NCBI GenBank assembly: GCA_964617665.1
Contig: CAZUAH010000692.1
Span: forward strand, 1-6,810
DNA: 6,810 nt
From: JADHUC01 sp964617665
Lineage (GTDB): Bacteria > Planctomycetota > Planctomycetia > Pirellulales > Pirellulaceae
Direction: 5' to 3'
Shown one piece after another: positions 1 to 5,748 of the stretch. The translations under genes were made by a program, and so were the position numbers. Position 1 is the first letter of the stretch. The number at the start of each line of letters is the position of its first letter. Below the pieces are notes generated by a model. The model worked only from the letters and a program-made list of their open reading frames with translations. It did no database searches and was not told the origin of the DNA.

Positions 1-650
1 CAATCCCAGGGCGTCTTGACGTGGGTCATCACACCGCGCTGACCATCGGTCATGCCCCACCAGGGCATGCTCAATTTGTTGTGTAAGGCGGTCAGATTCC
101 AGCGGCGTGGGTCAGCCAAGGGATCGACTTCTTGGGGCGAATAAACCACGCCCTCGTCTACCGGAACGACCGTGTCGACGACGGTCTCGTTATGGAATCC
201 GTAGGGATAGGTCATCAGTATGACGCCCGCCCAGTTGGGCTTCCATGGCAGTTCCTCATCCCTCTGCGACGTATCGACGGTGACCGTCAGAACGGCTTGG
301 TCGGCAGGCAAATTCATGGTGATCTTAAACGGATAGTCCTGCCACTTGGCTGTTGCACGAATGGTGCGATCCTGGGCGACGGCATTTTTGATCTGAATCT
401 GCCGAGCCGGCGCAATAGGTTCCGTCCGAACCTCGCCCCATTTCGGACCACGTGCCGATTGCACGGGTAGATACTGCTGCCAAACCAAGCCGCAACGAAG
501 ATCCTCAACGGTTAATTTCCCTGAGGGGTATGCCAAGGCGACATTCAACAACTCGTTGGAGATTCTCACGGAATCTTCCGCATTTGACTCAGCAGTCGCT
601 CCAACGATTGCAAGTAAGCAGACCGAGATGGTTATCCGCAACGATGGCAT
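1..650 (-). CDS. Exported glycoside-hydrolase-like protein, N-terminal 216 residues (runs off the left edge)
   Basis: The minus strand is open from an ATG at 650-648 to the window edge, giving 216 codons with no stop. The first 20 residues have a basic start (MPSLR), a hydrophobic stretch and an ATA|E-type cleavage site, so the product is probably exported. The mature part starts with a beta-sandwich-like pattern: SVRISNELLNVALAYPSG, then KLTVEDLRCGLVW. Near the edge comes MPWWGMTDGQRGVMTHVKTP. In my recollection this layout occurs at the N-terminus of large glycoside-hydrolase-like proteins (GH101/DUF5696-like) in planctomycetes and Verrucomicrobia. The catalytic domain would lie outside the window, so no activity can be assigned. 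An AGGA sits six bases before the ATG, and an in-frame stop lies a short way upstream, supporting this start. It follows a broken gene on the same strand by 89 bp. The reading frame is near-certain; the family is tentative. Confidence 0.85.
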   Translation of the reverse strand, partial: MPSLRITISVCLLAIVGATAESNAEDSVRISNELLNVALAYPSGKLTVEDLRCGLVWQQYLPVQSARGPKWGEVRTEPIAPARQIQIKNAVAQDRTIRATAKWQDYPFKITMNLPADQAVLTVTVDTSQRDEELPWKPNWAGVILMTYPYGFHNETVVDTVVPVDEGVVYSPQEVDPLADPRRWNLTALHNKLSMPWWGMTDGQRGVMTHVKTPWD

Positions 651-656
651 ACGAAG

Positions 657-660
657 TCCT
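657..660 (-). promoter_or_regulatory. Shine-Dalgarno site for the left-edge glycoside-hydrolase-like gene
   Basis: On the minus strand AGGA precedes the ATG at 650 with a six-base spacer (AGGACTTCGTATG). It supports that start. No other ATG lies in frame between it and the upstream in-frame stop. Confidence 0.5.
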
Positions 661-739
661 CGGTAACAGTGAGCACAGTGCCCTATCTTCTTCGACGGTA
701 GTGATTCTGAACCATGGCATTATGCCGACACATCGACAG

Positions 740-940
740 TCATTTCCCCGATTTCATGATCCGGCAGCCGTAAACACCTCCCGCCGCGGCGCCCGGATGG
801 GCCTGGAACTTGACCGTCATCTTCTGCTTGCCCTTCGTCAGCTCGGCGGGGACGTCGTAGGTTACGTCCATGAAGTTGTCCGGTTTGGACCCGGTGAGCT
901 CCTGCGGGCGATCCTGCGGCCGTCGACGAAGATGTCGAAT
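740..940 (-). pseudogene. 3' fragment of a GH127-type (beta-L-arabinofuranosidase-like) gene, frameshifted
   Basis: Two minus-strand frames together spell the tail typical of GH127-family proteins. One frame gives FDIFVDGRRIA (about 939-907). After an apparent one-base loss near 904-909, the next frame gives QELTGSKPDNFMDVTYDVP, then AELTKGKQKMTVKFQAHP and GGVYGCRIMKSGK, stopping at 740. Known family tails read much like DILVDG.KIAT..L then DV.Y.IP..LT.GK.KVTV.FQAHPG..AGGVFG.R. About 65 codons survive of a protein normally longer than 600 residues, so no enzyme can be made. It has no start of its own and is fused behind the 5' end of an unrelated hydrolase gene. The family call rests on remembered consensus; the frame switch is seen directly. 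A base-calling error could account for the frameshift but not for the missing remainder. Confidence 0.7.
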
Positions 941-1123
941 AGCTGGTAGAGGCTCTTGCAGAAGTTTTGGCGTGTAGACGGTTGCAGCCAGGTTGATACC
1001 GTCGCGCATCGGGATCTTAACGCCCATGTTGACTGAGACAGCTTGTCCATCGTCTGCATGGGCCCGTGAACATCCTCCCACAACCAGGATGCTGATCACC
1101 CAGACCGTGGAAAGGAAGACCAT
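938..1123 (-). pseudogene. 5' fragment of a CocE/NonD-type hydrolase gene with lipoprotein signal
   Basis: The frame starts at ATG 1123-1121 behind CAGAGG with a five-base spacer. The product begins MVFLSTVWVISILVVGGC, a signal sequence ending in a plausible lipobox (VGGC). Residues after about 30 read VNMGVKIPMRDGINLAATVY then TPKLLQEPLPAI. The MRDG..LAATVY..P pattern is the conserved opening of the X-Pro dipeptidyl-peptidase (S15)/CocE alpha/beta hydrolase domain. Similarity ends abruptly near 938, just before the strand I would expect to continue as V.LTPY; from there the sequence is a GH127-type tail. About 60 of the usual 550-700 residues remain, without the catalytic Ser, Asp or His. 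The composite frame would make a 127-residue chimeric lipoprotein if translated. A same-direction deletion joining two tandem genes is the simplest origin. Confidence 0.7.
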
Positions 1124-1471
1124 TGGTACCTCTGATTGTCCCCTCTTTATATTCAATTCCTTCCCCCCAGCCAAAAACTCCCTGCGCAAGTTTCGCCTGA
1201 TGACAATCCAGGCAAAGCACCGTGGATTGTAACATCGCTCGCCCACTAGGTCCGCCCATCGAATGCATTCGTGTCGCGGCCGCAGCACCCATCGGACGAG
1301 TAGTTCCGCAGTTCTTGATTACGCGAAAACTACAGAGTCGACACTCCTGCGGCACGAGACATTCTGATCTGCTGGCACGCCGGAGCCAACCTTGAGCGCG
1401 GCCATTATGATACACTGCGTTCCGGGATTGCTTGCGTTGACTTAGGTCCGCGTTCAGGCTTTCAGACTCAC
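1124..1471. other. Divergent intergenic region, no gene recognised
   Basis: This 348-bp gap separates the minus-strand hydrolase remnant from the plus-strand propeller gene, so it should carry promoters for both directions. Reading frames cross it on the minus strand, but their translations are rich in Arg and Cys and resemble nothing I know. It contains a 12-bp perfect palindrome at 1260-1271 (CGAATGCATTCG), a GTAGTT/AACTAC inverted repeat spanning 1301-1334, and a TATGAT at 1406-1411 without a convincing -35 partner. None of these is strong enough to call an operator or promoter. Confidence 0.5.
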
Positions 1472-2797
1472 ATGAATTCACTCGCTACAAGACAGTGCTG
1501 CAACATGTCCGCAAACAGACTCCCAACCGTGAACCGTGGCTCATTCTGCTCCAGCGTCTTGGCGTTCGTATTCGTCTTCGTGTCGTCTTCGCCCGCCATC
1601 CAGGCGCAGCCGGACTCATTTGAGTTGAAGATCGAGCAGATCACCTACGGCACGAAGCATCATTTCTTCGGGTACATAGGCCAATGCCAGACGATCCCGT
1701 GGAATGCTAGCGGAAGATACATTCTCGGTTTGGAGATCGACGAAATCGATCGACTGCCCGAACCGGAAGATTCCGCGGCCGTCATCCTTATCGACACCCA
1801 GGATGGTAACAAGATCATTAGCGTCGACAGAACGCATGCATGGAATCCGCAACAAGGAACGATGTTTTATTGGCATCCCTTGGCGGCCGAGACGCAGTTC
1901 TTCTTCAACGACCGGGATGTCGAGAACGGTAAGGTTTTCACCGTGCTTTACGACATTGAAAGGATGCGGCGTGTGTGCGAGTACCGGTTTGGCGACACGC
2001 CAATCGGCAACGGCGGCGTAGCGGCGGATGGATCAGCCTGGCTCGGTTTGAACTACGGGCGTTTGGCGCGACTGCGTTTGGTCACCGGTTATCCCCAAGC
2101 GCTGGACTGGTCGAAAGATGAGATCGCGCCGGAAGACGACGGCATTTTCATCGTCGACATCAAAACGGGCAAGAAGCAACTGTTGGTGTCCTACCGCCAA
2201 CTTGATGAGAAGCTGAGGGAGCGCGATCCGGATCTGGATCATGGCGGGCTATTCGTCAACCATACGCTTTGGAATCGAGACAGCGATCACGTATACTTCT
2301 TCGCGAGGGCTGGATGGAGCGGCCAGGGCGGCAAACGCATCAACACGCCATTCTCGATTCGCGCCGACGGAACGGGGCTGACCCTGCACGAGATTCACAT
2401 TGGCGGGCATCCCGAATGGGCGGAAGGCAGCCTGTTGATCGGCCGGCGAGGCGCGAAACAGATTCTCTACGATGTGATGTATAAGAAGGTGGTTGGACAA
2501 TTGGGAACGCCTGAGATCTTCCCCAATCCTGAAGGTGACATTTCACTGTCGCCCAGCGGTCTATGGTTCGTCAACGGACACAAGAAAGCGGACATAAACT
2601 ACTACACCGTGTATCGACGCCACGACGGTACCTTCGCGCGTAGTGAGGGCATTTTCAAAGGGTCGCATGGCGGCGATATACGGATTGATCCCGCGCCCCG
2701 TTGGAACCGCACCAACAACATGATCCTCGTGCCAGGCATTACCAAGAACAGAACCAGGCAGTTGTTCATGATTCGAGTGGTGACAAATCGTGAGTGA
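1472..2797 (+). CDS. Exported beta-propeller protein, oligogalacturonide-lyase-like
   Basis: A 441-residue product. Residues 23-45 form a signal-peptide core ending PAIQA|Q. Start choice is open: ATG 1472 and ATG 1505 (residue 12) both lack a clear ribosome site, and the later start gives a more normal signal peptide. The mature protein shows repeated propeller-blade strands such as SAAVILIDTQDGNKIISV (101-118) and DDGIFIVDIKTGKKQLLVSY (222-241). Histidines recur at blade edges followed by aromatic residues: HAWNP (122), NHTLWN (264), GHPEW (313), and HGG...RWN (399-412). This arrangement resembles family PL22 oligogalacturonide lyases, in which inner histidines bind a metal and unsaturated oligogalacturonides are cleaved. 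PL22 proteins are about 390 residues, close to the mature length here. The export signal would place it outside the cytoplasm, unlike the classical cytoplasmic enzyme. The fold is fairly safe; lyase activity is an inference, and a TolB/WD40-like sugar-binding role is possible. It leads a three-gene run. Confidence 0.8.
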   Translation: MNSLATRQCCNMSANRLPTVNRGSFCSSVLAFVFVFVSSSPAIQAQPDSFELKIEQITYGTKHHFFGYIGQCQTIPWNASGRYILGLEIDEIDRLPEPEDSAAVILIDTQDGNKIISVDRTHAWNPQQGTMFYWHPLAAETQFFFNDRDVENGKVFTVLYDIERMRRVCEYRFGDTPIGNGGVAADGSAWLGLNYGRLARLRLVTGYPQALDWSKDEIAPEDDGIFIVDIKTGKKQLLVSYRQLDEKLRERDPDLDHGGLFVNHTLWNRDSDHVYFFARAGWSGQGGKRINTPFSIRADGTGLTLHEIHIGGHPEWAEGSLLIGRRGAKQILYDVMYKKVVGQLGTPEIFPNPEGDISLSPSGLWFVNGHKKADINYYTVYRRHDGTFARSEGIFKGSHGGDIRIDPAPRWNRTNNMILVPGITKNRTRQLFMIRVVTNRE

Positions 2798-2903
2798 AAA
2801 GGCCACAGACCCCGTTGGAACTATCGAAGGTCGGCCTACGCCGTATGCGACAACCGGCCCGTGAACCGGAAGTCAATTAACCGATTAGAAAAAGGACAGC
2901 GCA
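2798..2903 (+). other. Spacer with imperfect hairpin between propeller and ThuA-like genes
   Basis: A dyad at 2801-2836 pairs GGCC (2801-2804) and GACC (2808-2811) with GGTC (2829-2832) and GGCC (2833-2836), leaving a three-base bulge and a 17-base loop. No T-run follows, so it is not a standard terminator; it could be an RNA-processing or attenuation structure, or chance. Three AACCG[GA] repeats follow at 2852, 2864 and 2879. The ribosome site of the next gene (AAAAAGGA) closes the spacer. Confidence 0.3.
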
Positions 2904-3935
2904 ATGACCGCACGACATGTCTTCCTTGCAGCAGCGGGATTCTTCATTCTCTCCACGCACATGACAGCGGCCGACCGCGTTGTCTATGAGGGGGATACGG
3001 GTCCGGGTAAGGGCAAACACATTCTGTTCATCGCCTCCGACCACGAATACCGAGGCGAGGAGACGTGTCCGGCCATCGCCCGCATCATGGCGAAACGCTA
3101 CGGCTTCAAGTGCACAGTACTCTTCGGTCAGACGCCCGACGGGGTCATCAAGCCGGGCTCCAGCCTGATCCCCGGGATCGAGGCCATTGACGACGCCGAC
3201 ATGCTGTTTCTATTCCTCCGTTTTGTGCATCCAGAGGATGCGTGGATGGAAAAGTTCGAAGGGTATTTGAAACGCGGCGGGCCGGTACTCGGGCTGCGCA
3301 CGACGACGCATGCATTCAACGGACTGAAAGGCAAGTATGCCTATCACAACTTTAACTACCGCGATGACGAATTCGTCGGCGGTTTTGGTCGTCAGATTCT
3401 GGGCGAAACATGGAATCCGAAGCTCGGCGCCGGGCACTATGGAAGGAATCACAAGTACGCCACGGCAATGCACGTTGTGCCTGAGCAGAAGGACCATCCT
3501 GTGATTCGTGGCGTTAGGGACATGCACGCCATGGCAGGGGCCTACTCGGCCAGACCGATGCCCAATTCCACCATCCTAGCGACCAATCGCGTGTTGGAAT
3601 CGATGGAAGTGGGTGCGAAGCCACTGGAGGACAAAGGACCACAGCCGGCCGCCTGGGTACGCACCTACGAATTCAAGGACGGCAAGGAAGGCCGAGCATT
3701 CTGCACGACTCAAGGCGCTTCGGAAGACATTCTGAGCGAAGGTGTACGACGCATGATCATCAACGCTACGCTCTGGTGCATGGGCATGGAAGAGCACATC
3801 ACGGCGGATGCCAACGTCTCATTCGTTGGCCCGTACAACCCTTCAACCTTCAGCTTCAAGCCGTCCGTCACGGATGTCAAGCCGAGCGACATTGAAGGAT
3901 GGGACACGCCAATCTTGAAGCCAAAGAAACAGTAG
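2904..3935 (+). CDS. Exported ThuA-like domain protein
   Basis: A 343-residue protein. The start is supported by AAAAAGGA seven bases before the ATG. Residues 1-22 form a signal peptide (hydrophobic VFLAAAGFFIL, cleavage near MTA|AD). A ThuA-like domain, a variant of the class I glutamine amidotransferase fold, occupies about 38-300. It begins KHILFIASDHEYRGEETCP (38-56), then DADMLFLFLRFVHP (98-110), the signature GLRTTTHAF (130-138), HPVIRGVRDM (198-207) and a final GRAFCTTQGASEDILSEGVR (263-282). The LRTTTHAF form is the one usual in exported planctomycete homologues and lacks the nucleophile of true amidotransferases. ThuA is associated with trehalose and other disaccharide use, reportedly alongside 3-keto-sugar metabolism; the exact reaction of exported forms is not known to me. 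The last 40 residues are a proline- and lysine-rich tail. It lies 106 bp after the propeller gene and 42 bp before the isomerase, suggesting one transcript. Confidence 0.92.
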   Translation: MTARHVFLAAAGFFILSTHMTAADRVVYEGDTGPGKGKHILFIASDHEYRGEETCPAIARIMAKRYGFKCTVLFGQTPDGVIKPGSSLIPGIEAIDDADMLFLFLRFVHPEDAWMEKFEGYLKRGGPVLGLRTTTHAFNGLKGKYAYHNFNYRDDEFVGGFGRQILGETWNPKLGAGHYGRNHKYATAMHVVPEQKDHPVIRGVRDMHAMAGAYSARPMPNSTILATNRVLESMEVGAKPLEDKGPQPAAWVRTYEFKDGKEGRAFCTTQGASEDILSEGVRRMIINATLWCMGMEEHITADANVSFVGPYNPSTFSFKPSVTDVKPSDIEGWDTPILKPKKQ

Positions 3936-3964
3936 CAATAACTCTCAACGATTCGACAGCAAAA

Positions 3965-3970
3965 GGAGGA
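3965..3970 (+). promoter_or_regulatory. Strong Shine-Dalgarno site of the isomerase gene
   Basis: AAAAGGAGGAG lies about eight bases before the ATG at 3978 and contains a full GGAGG core. It is the strongest ribosome site in the window and fixes the start that provides the twin-arginine signal. Confidence 0.75.
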
Positions 3971-3977
3971 GTGTAGC

Positions 3978-4883
3978 ATGAAACGCAGGGACTTCTTAAG
4001 TGGCAGTGTGGCAGCGGGCGTGGTAGCCGCTACAGTGAGCATGAGTAACGAGGCGTCAGCGGCGTCGAAACCCGGTAAGTTCAAATTGAAGTACGCGCCG
4101 AAAATAGCGGCATTCAAAGGGCTTGTTGGTTCGTCGGAAGCGATTGACAACATCAAGTTTTGTGCGGACCAGGGCTTTCGGGCCGTGTTCGACAATCGTC
4201 TGGGTAAGCGTCCGGTGGCGGAGCAGGAAGCGATTGCGAATGAACTCGCGCGCCTTGGCATGGACTTAGGACCCTTTGTGGCTTCCGGCGTGCCGGATTT
4301 CAGCAGCACGGATCAGGCGGTTCGGGATGCCATAAAGAAGAGCCTGGAGGATGCGATTGAGGTAGCGGCGCGCACGGGGGCGAAGTGGGTTTTGCTGGTG
4401 CCAGGCGCCATTAATCTGAAAATGGAACCGGCCTATCAAACGGCCAATGTAATCGAGAATTGCCGGTACTGCTGTGAGGTTCTGGAGAAGTCCGGGTTGG
4501 TGATGGTCCTCGAACCGTTGAATTGGTGGACAAACCACCCTGGCCGCTTCCTCAGGAATATTCCGCAAGCGTATCTCATTTGCGAAGGCGTGAATCATCC
4601 GTGCTGCAAAATCGTCAATGATTTGTATCACCAACAGATCAGTGAAGGCAATTTGATTCCCAACATCGACAAGGCCTGGAAGCACATTGCTGCTTTCCAC
4701 GTAGGCGATAACCCAGGGCGGAAAGAGCCGGGCACGGGTGAGATAAATTACAGGAACGTATTCAGTCACATTCACGCGAAAGGCTTCGACGGAGTGCTGT
4801 GCATGGAGCATGGGCAGAGCATCGCCGGGCCGGAAGGCGAGCAGGCCGTTATTGAGGCCTACCGCGCGGTCGACAGTTCTTGA
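3978..4883 (+). CDS. Tat-exported hydroxypyruvate-isomerase-like TIM-barrel sugar isomerase
   Basis: A 301-residue protein starting MKRRDFLSGS, a twin-arginine motif followed by AAGVVAATV and an ASA|A-type cleavage site near residue 29. It would therefore be exported folded by the Tat system. The rest is a xylose-isomerase-like/AP-endonuclease-2 TIM barrel of the hydroxypyruvate isomerase group. Visible putative metal and catalytic positions are E179 in VLEPLN, D215 and H218 in VNDLYHQQ, H241 in AAFHVGDNPGR, and E277 in CMEHG. The segment GDNPGRKEPGTGEINY (243-258) is close to the corresponding HyI segment. Family length without signal is about 260, as here. Cytoplasmic HyI interconverts hydroxypyruvate and tartronate semialdehyde; exported PVC-group paralogues are usually annotated only as sugar phosphate isomerase/epimerase and their substrates are unknown. 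All metal ligands look intact, so it is probably active. Together with the ThuA-like gene 42 bp upstream it suggests sugar-derivative catabolism. Confidence 0.92.
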   Translation: MKRRDFLSGSVAAGVVAATVSMSNEASAASKPGKFKLKYAPKIAAFKGLVGSSEAIDNIKFCADQGFRAVFDNRLGKRPVAEQEAIANELARLGMDLGPFVASGVPDFSSTDQAVRDAIKKSLEDAIEVAARTGAKWVLLVPGAINLKMEPAYQTANVIENCRYCCEVLEKSGLVMVLEPLNWWTNHPGRFLRNIPQAYLICEGVNHPCCKIVNDLYHQQISEGNLIPNIDKAWKHIAAFHVGDNPGRKEPGTGEINYRNVFSHIHAKGFDGVLCMEHGQSIAGPEGEQAVIEAYRAVDSS

Positions 4884-5307
4884 GTCATCTGAAGGACGCA
4901 TTCTACCTAACTCATCTGGCGTCTCCTCCACCACAACAACCACATCGAAAAAGGGCTCAAGCGTCTGGAGTTCGCAAACGTGAAGTAGCCGGTGGACGTT
5001 TGGCCCGCACGGATTCCTTGAGCCTCACAAATACCGATAGTTGGGAACAGCAAAGTGATCAGATCGTTGGTGCCGACAACGGCACCACATACTTCAGCAG
5101 CGACCGATGCGACAGGGAGCCGGACTTCATGACGTGGCTGTTTGCGCAATCACGAAACAAGGGTGGAAAGTAAGAAAGTATGATACGGTATCGTCGGTTT
5201 CCGAAAACGTGTTGCCGTTTGCCATTTCTCAGAAACACCGTCGCGTCACGCAGAACGTCATACCAAAGACACCGCTGTGATTTGACTCCAGTTGCCGGAC
5301 TGACTCG
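4884..5307. other. Gap with no confident gene between isomerase and sulfatase
   Basis: These 424 bp contain only one frame of note, a possible eroded hydrolase tail ending at 5173 (described separately). Another short open stretch, about 4916-4980, reads HHNNHIEKGLKRLEFANVK before TAG and looks protein-like, but matches no family I can name. From 5174 on I see nothing but a small dyad, GATACGGTATC at 5182-5192. No T-tailed hairpin follows the isomerase stop. Confidence 0.5.
4997..5173 (+). pseudogene. Possible eroded C-terminus of an alpha/beta hydrolase (carboxylesterase/phospholipase type)
   Basis: The frame ending at the TAA 5171-5173 has no good start: it is open from TTG 4880, overlapping the isomerase stop, without a ribosome site. 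Its second half reads DSWEQQSDQIVGADNG and, at the end, PDFMTWLFAQSRNKGGK. Many exported PVC-group carboxylesterase-like proteins end with a HDSW...Y segment followed by PEF..WLFAQ.R. The catalytic His expected just before DSW is replaced (NTDSW), and nothing upstream in frame resembles a hydrolase. I read it as a decayed tail, but a small unknown gene or chance are both possible. Confidence 0.3.
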
Positions 5308-5658
5308 ATGAAAGTGGAGAATGCGATTTTGTATCTGGTCGCAGCTTGCGCTTGCTTGCTGACGGCTTGTTCCGTATCCGCGAACGAACGCCCCAACATC
5401 CTGTTCATCATCACCGACGATCAGGAACGCAGAGAATTCAACTTTCTACCGGAAGGACGCGACGGGCAGGGCAGGCCGAAGAATCTGAGCCCAAACATCG
5501 ACCGGCTGGCGGCCGAGGGCGTGGTTCTCTTGAACCAGTATGTCTCCAGTCCGGTTTGCACGCCGTCGCGCTATTTTGCTCTGACCGGCACCTATGCCAG
5601 CCGTTCAACGAGTTTCGGCAAGGCGGCCTCACGAGAGCAACAGGTCAACATTACTTGG
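5308..5658 (+). pseudogene. Exported sulfatase, N-terminal 117 residues, interrupted by an IS91-type insertion
   Basis: The gene starts at ATG 5308 without a clear ribosome site. Residues 1-25 are an export signal; LTAC (18-21) would fit a lipobox, and SVSA|N an ordinary signal peptidase site. The sulfatase fold follows: RPNILFIITDDQ (28-39) with metal ligands D37 and D38, LSPNIDRLAAEGV (60-72), and the signature CTPSR (84-88). Cys84 would be converted to formylglycine and Arg88 is the usual partner. TYASRSTSFGKAASREQQVN and ITW (95-117) match the region after the signature in this family, which normally continues for some 350 more residues. After W117 the sequence is unrelated. The frame stays open to 5913, giving a 201-residue hybrid whose last 84 residues are antisense to element genes. 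Metal ligands and active site supplied by the C-terminal half are missing, so activity is not expected. The rest of the gene may lie beyond the right edge. Confidence 0.88.
5654..5657 (-). other. IS91 target tetranucleotide CAAG beside the oriIS end
   Basis: CTTG on the plus strand is CAAG on the transposase strand. IS91-family elements insert with their oriIS end, downstream of the transposase, directly followed by GAAC or CAAG. Here CAAG lies exactly where sulfatase similarity stops and downstream of the transposase, so the left boundary of the element can be set at 5658. Confidence 0.65.
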
Positions 5659-5660
5659 TC

Positions 5661-5679
5661 CAATAGGAATTTGTTATTG
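5661..5679 (-). repeat. Dyad at the oriIS terminus
   Basis: CAATA (5661-5665) and TATTG (5675-5679) pair around a nine-base loop, two bases inside the proposed left end of the element. A flanking C and G could extend the stem with one bulged T. A terminal structure is expected at IS91 origins, but five base pairs alone are weak. Confidence 0.35.
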
Positions 5680-5725
5680 TGGGCAGTTTGTCAAGAGTCG
5701 AGGAGAGGCGTGGAGTTGGAGGAGA

Positions 5726-5738
5726 TCGCTTCGAGCGA
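5726..5738 (-). repeat. Subterminal hairpin TCGCT-TCG-AGCGA
   Basis: A perfect five-base stem with a three-base loop, about 70 bp inside the oriIS end and just downstream of the zinc-ribbon stop. It could be part of the rolling-circle origin recognised by the transposase or a weak terminator; no T-run follows on either strand. Confidence 0.35.
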
Positions 5739-5748
5739 GGGTCGGTGG

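Noticed and set aside
132..949. Plus-strand frames of 112 and 165 codons at the left edge
   Set aside because: They are antisense to the exported glycoside-hydrolase-like gene and to the GH127-type tail, which carry recognisable protein features.
1260..1271. Perfect 12-bp palindrome CGAATGCATTCG in the divergent gap
   Set aside because: About one or two such palindromes are expected by chance in a window this size, and there is no second copy to suggest an operator.
1383..1411. TATGAT as a -10 box for the propeller gene
   Set aside because: The hexamer at the right distance upstream is GAGCCA, which is not a credible -35.
1017..1481. A 154-codon minus-strand frame with a CLDCH sequence resembling a c-type haem site
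   Set aside because: One CxxCH occurs by chance. The translation is Arg/Ser/Cys-rich and otherwise unrecognisable, it has no ribosome site, and it overlaps the better-supported hydrolase-remnant start in another frame.
2852..2884. Three AACCG[GA] repeats in the spacer before the ThuA-like gene
   Set aside because: Six-base units at uneven spacing (12 and 15 bp) are too weak to call a binding-site array.
3710..4309. A 199-codon minus-strand frame across the ThuA-like/isomerase boundary
   Set aside because: It is low-complexity, Ala/Ser/Leu-rich and antisense to two solid genes.
4266..4943. A 225-codon minus-strand frame antisense to the isomerase
   Set aside because: It is fully opposite a well-conserved TIM-barrel gene and its translation shows no domain; it is an antisense shadow.
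5182..5192. Dyad GATACGGTATC upstream of the sulfatase
   Set aside because: Five-base arms with a one-base centre are common by chance; no repeat of the motif is near another gene.
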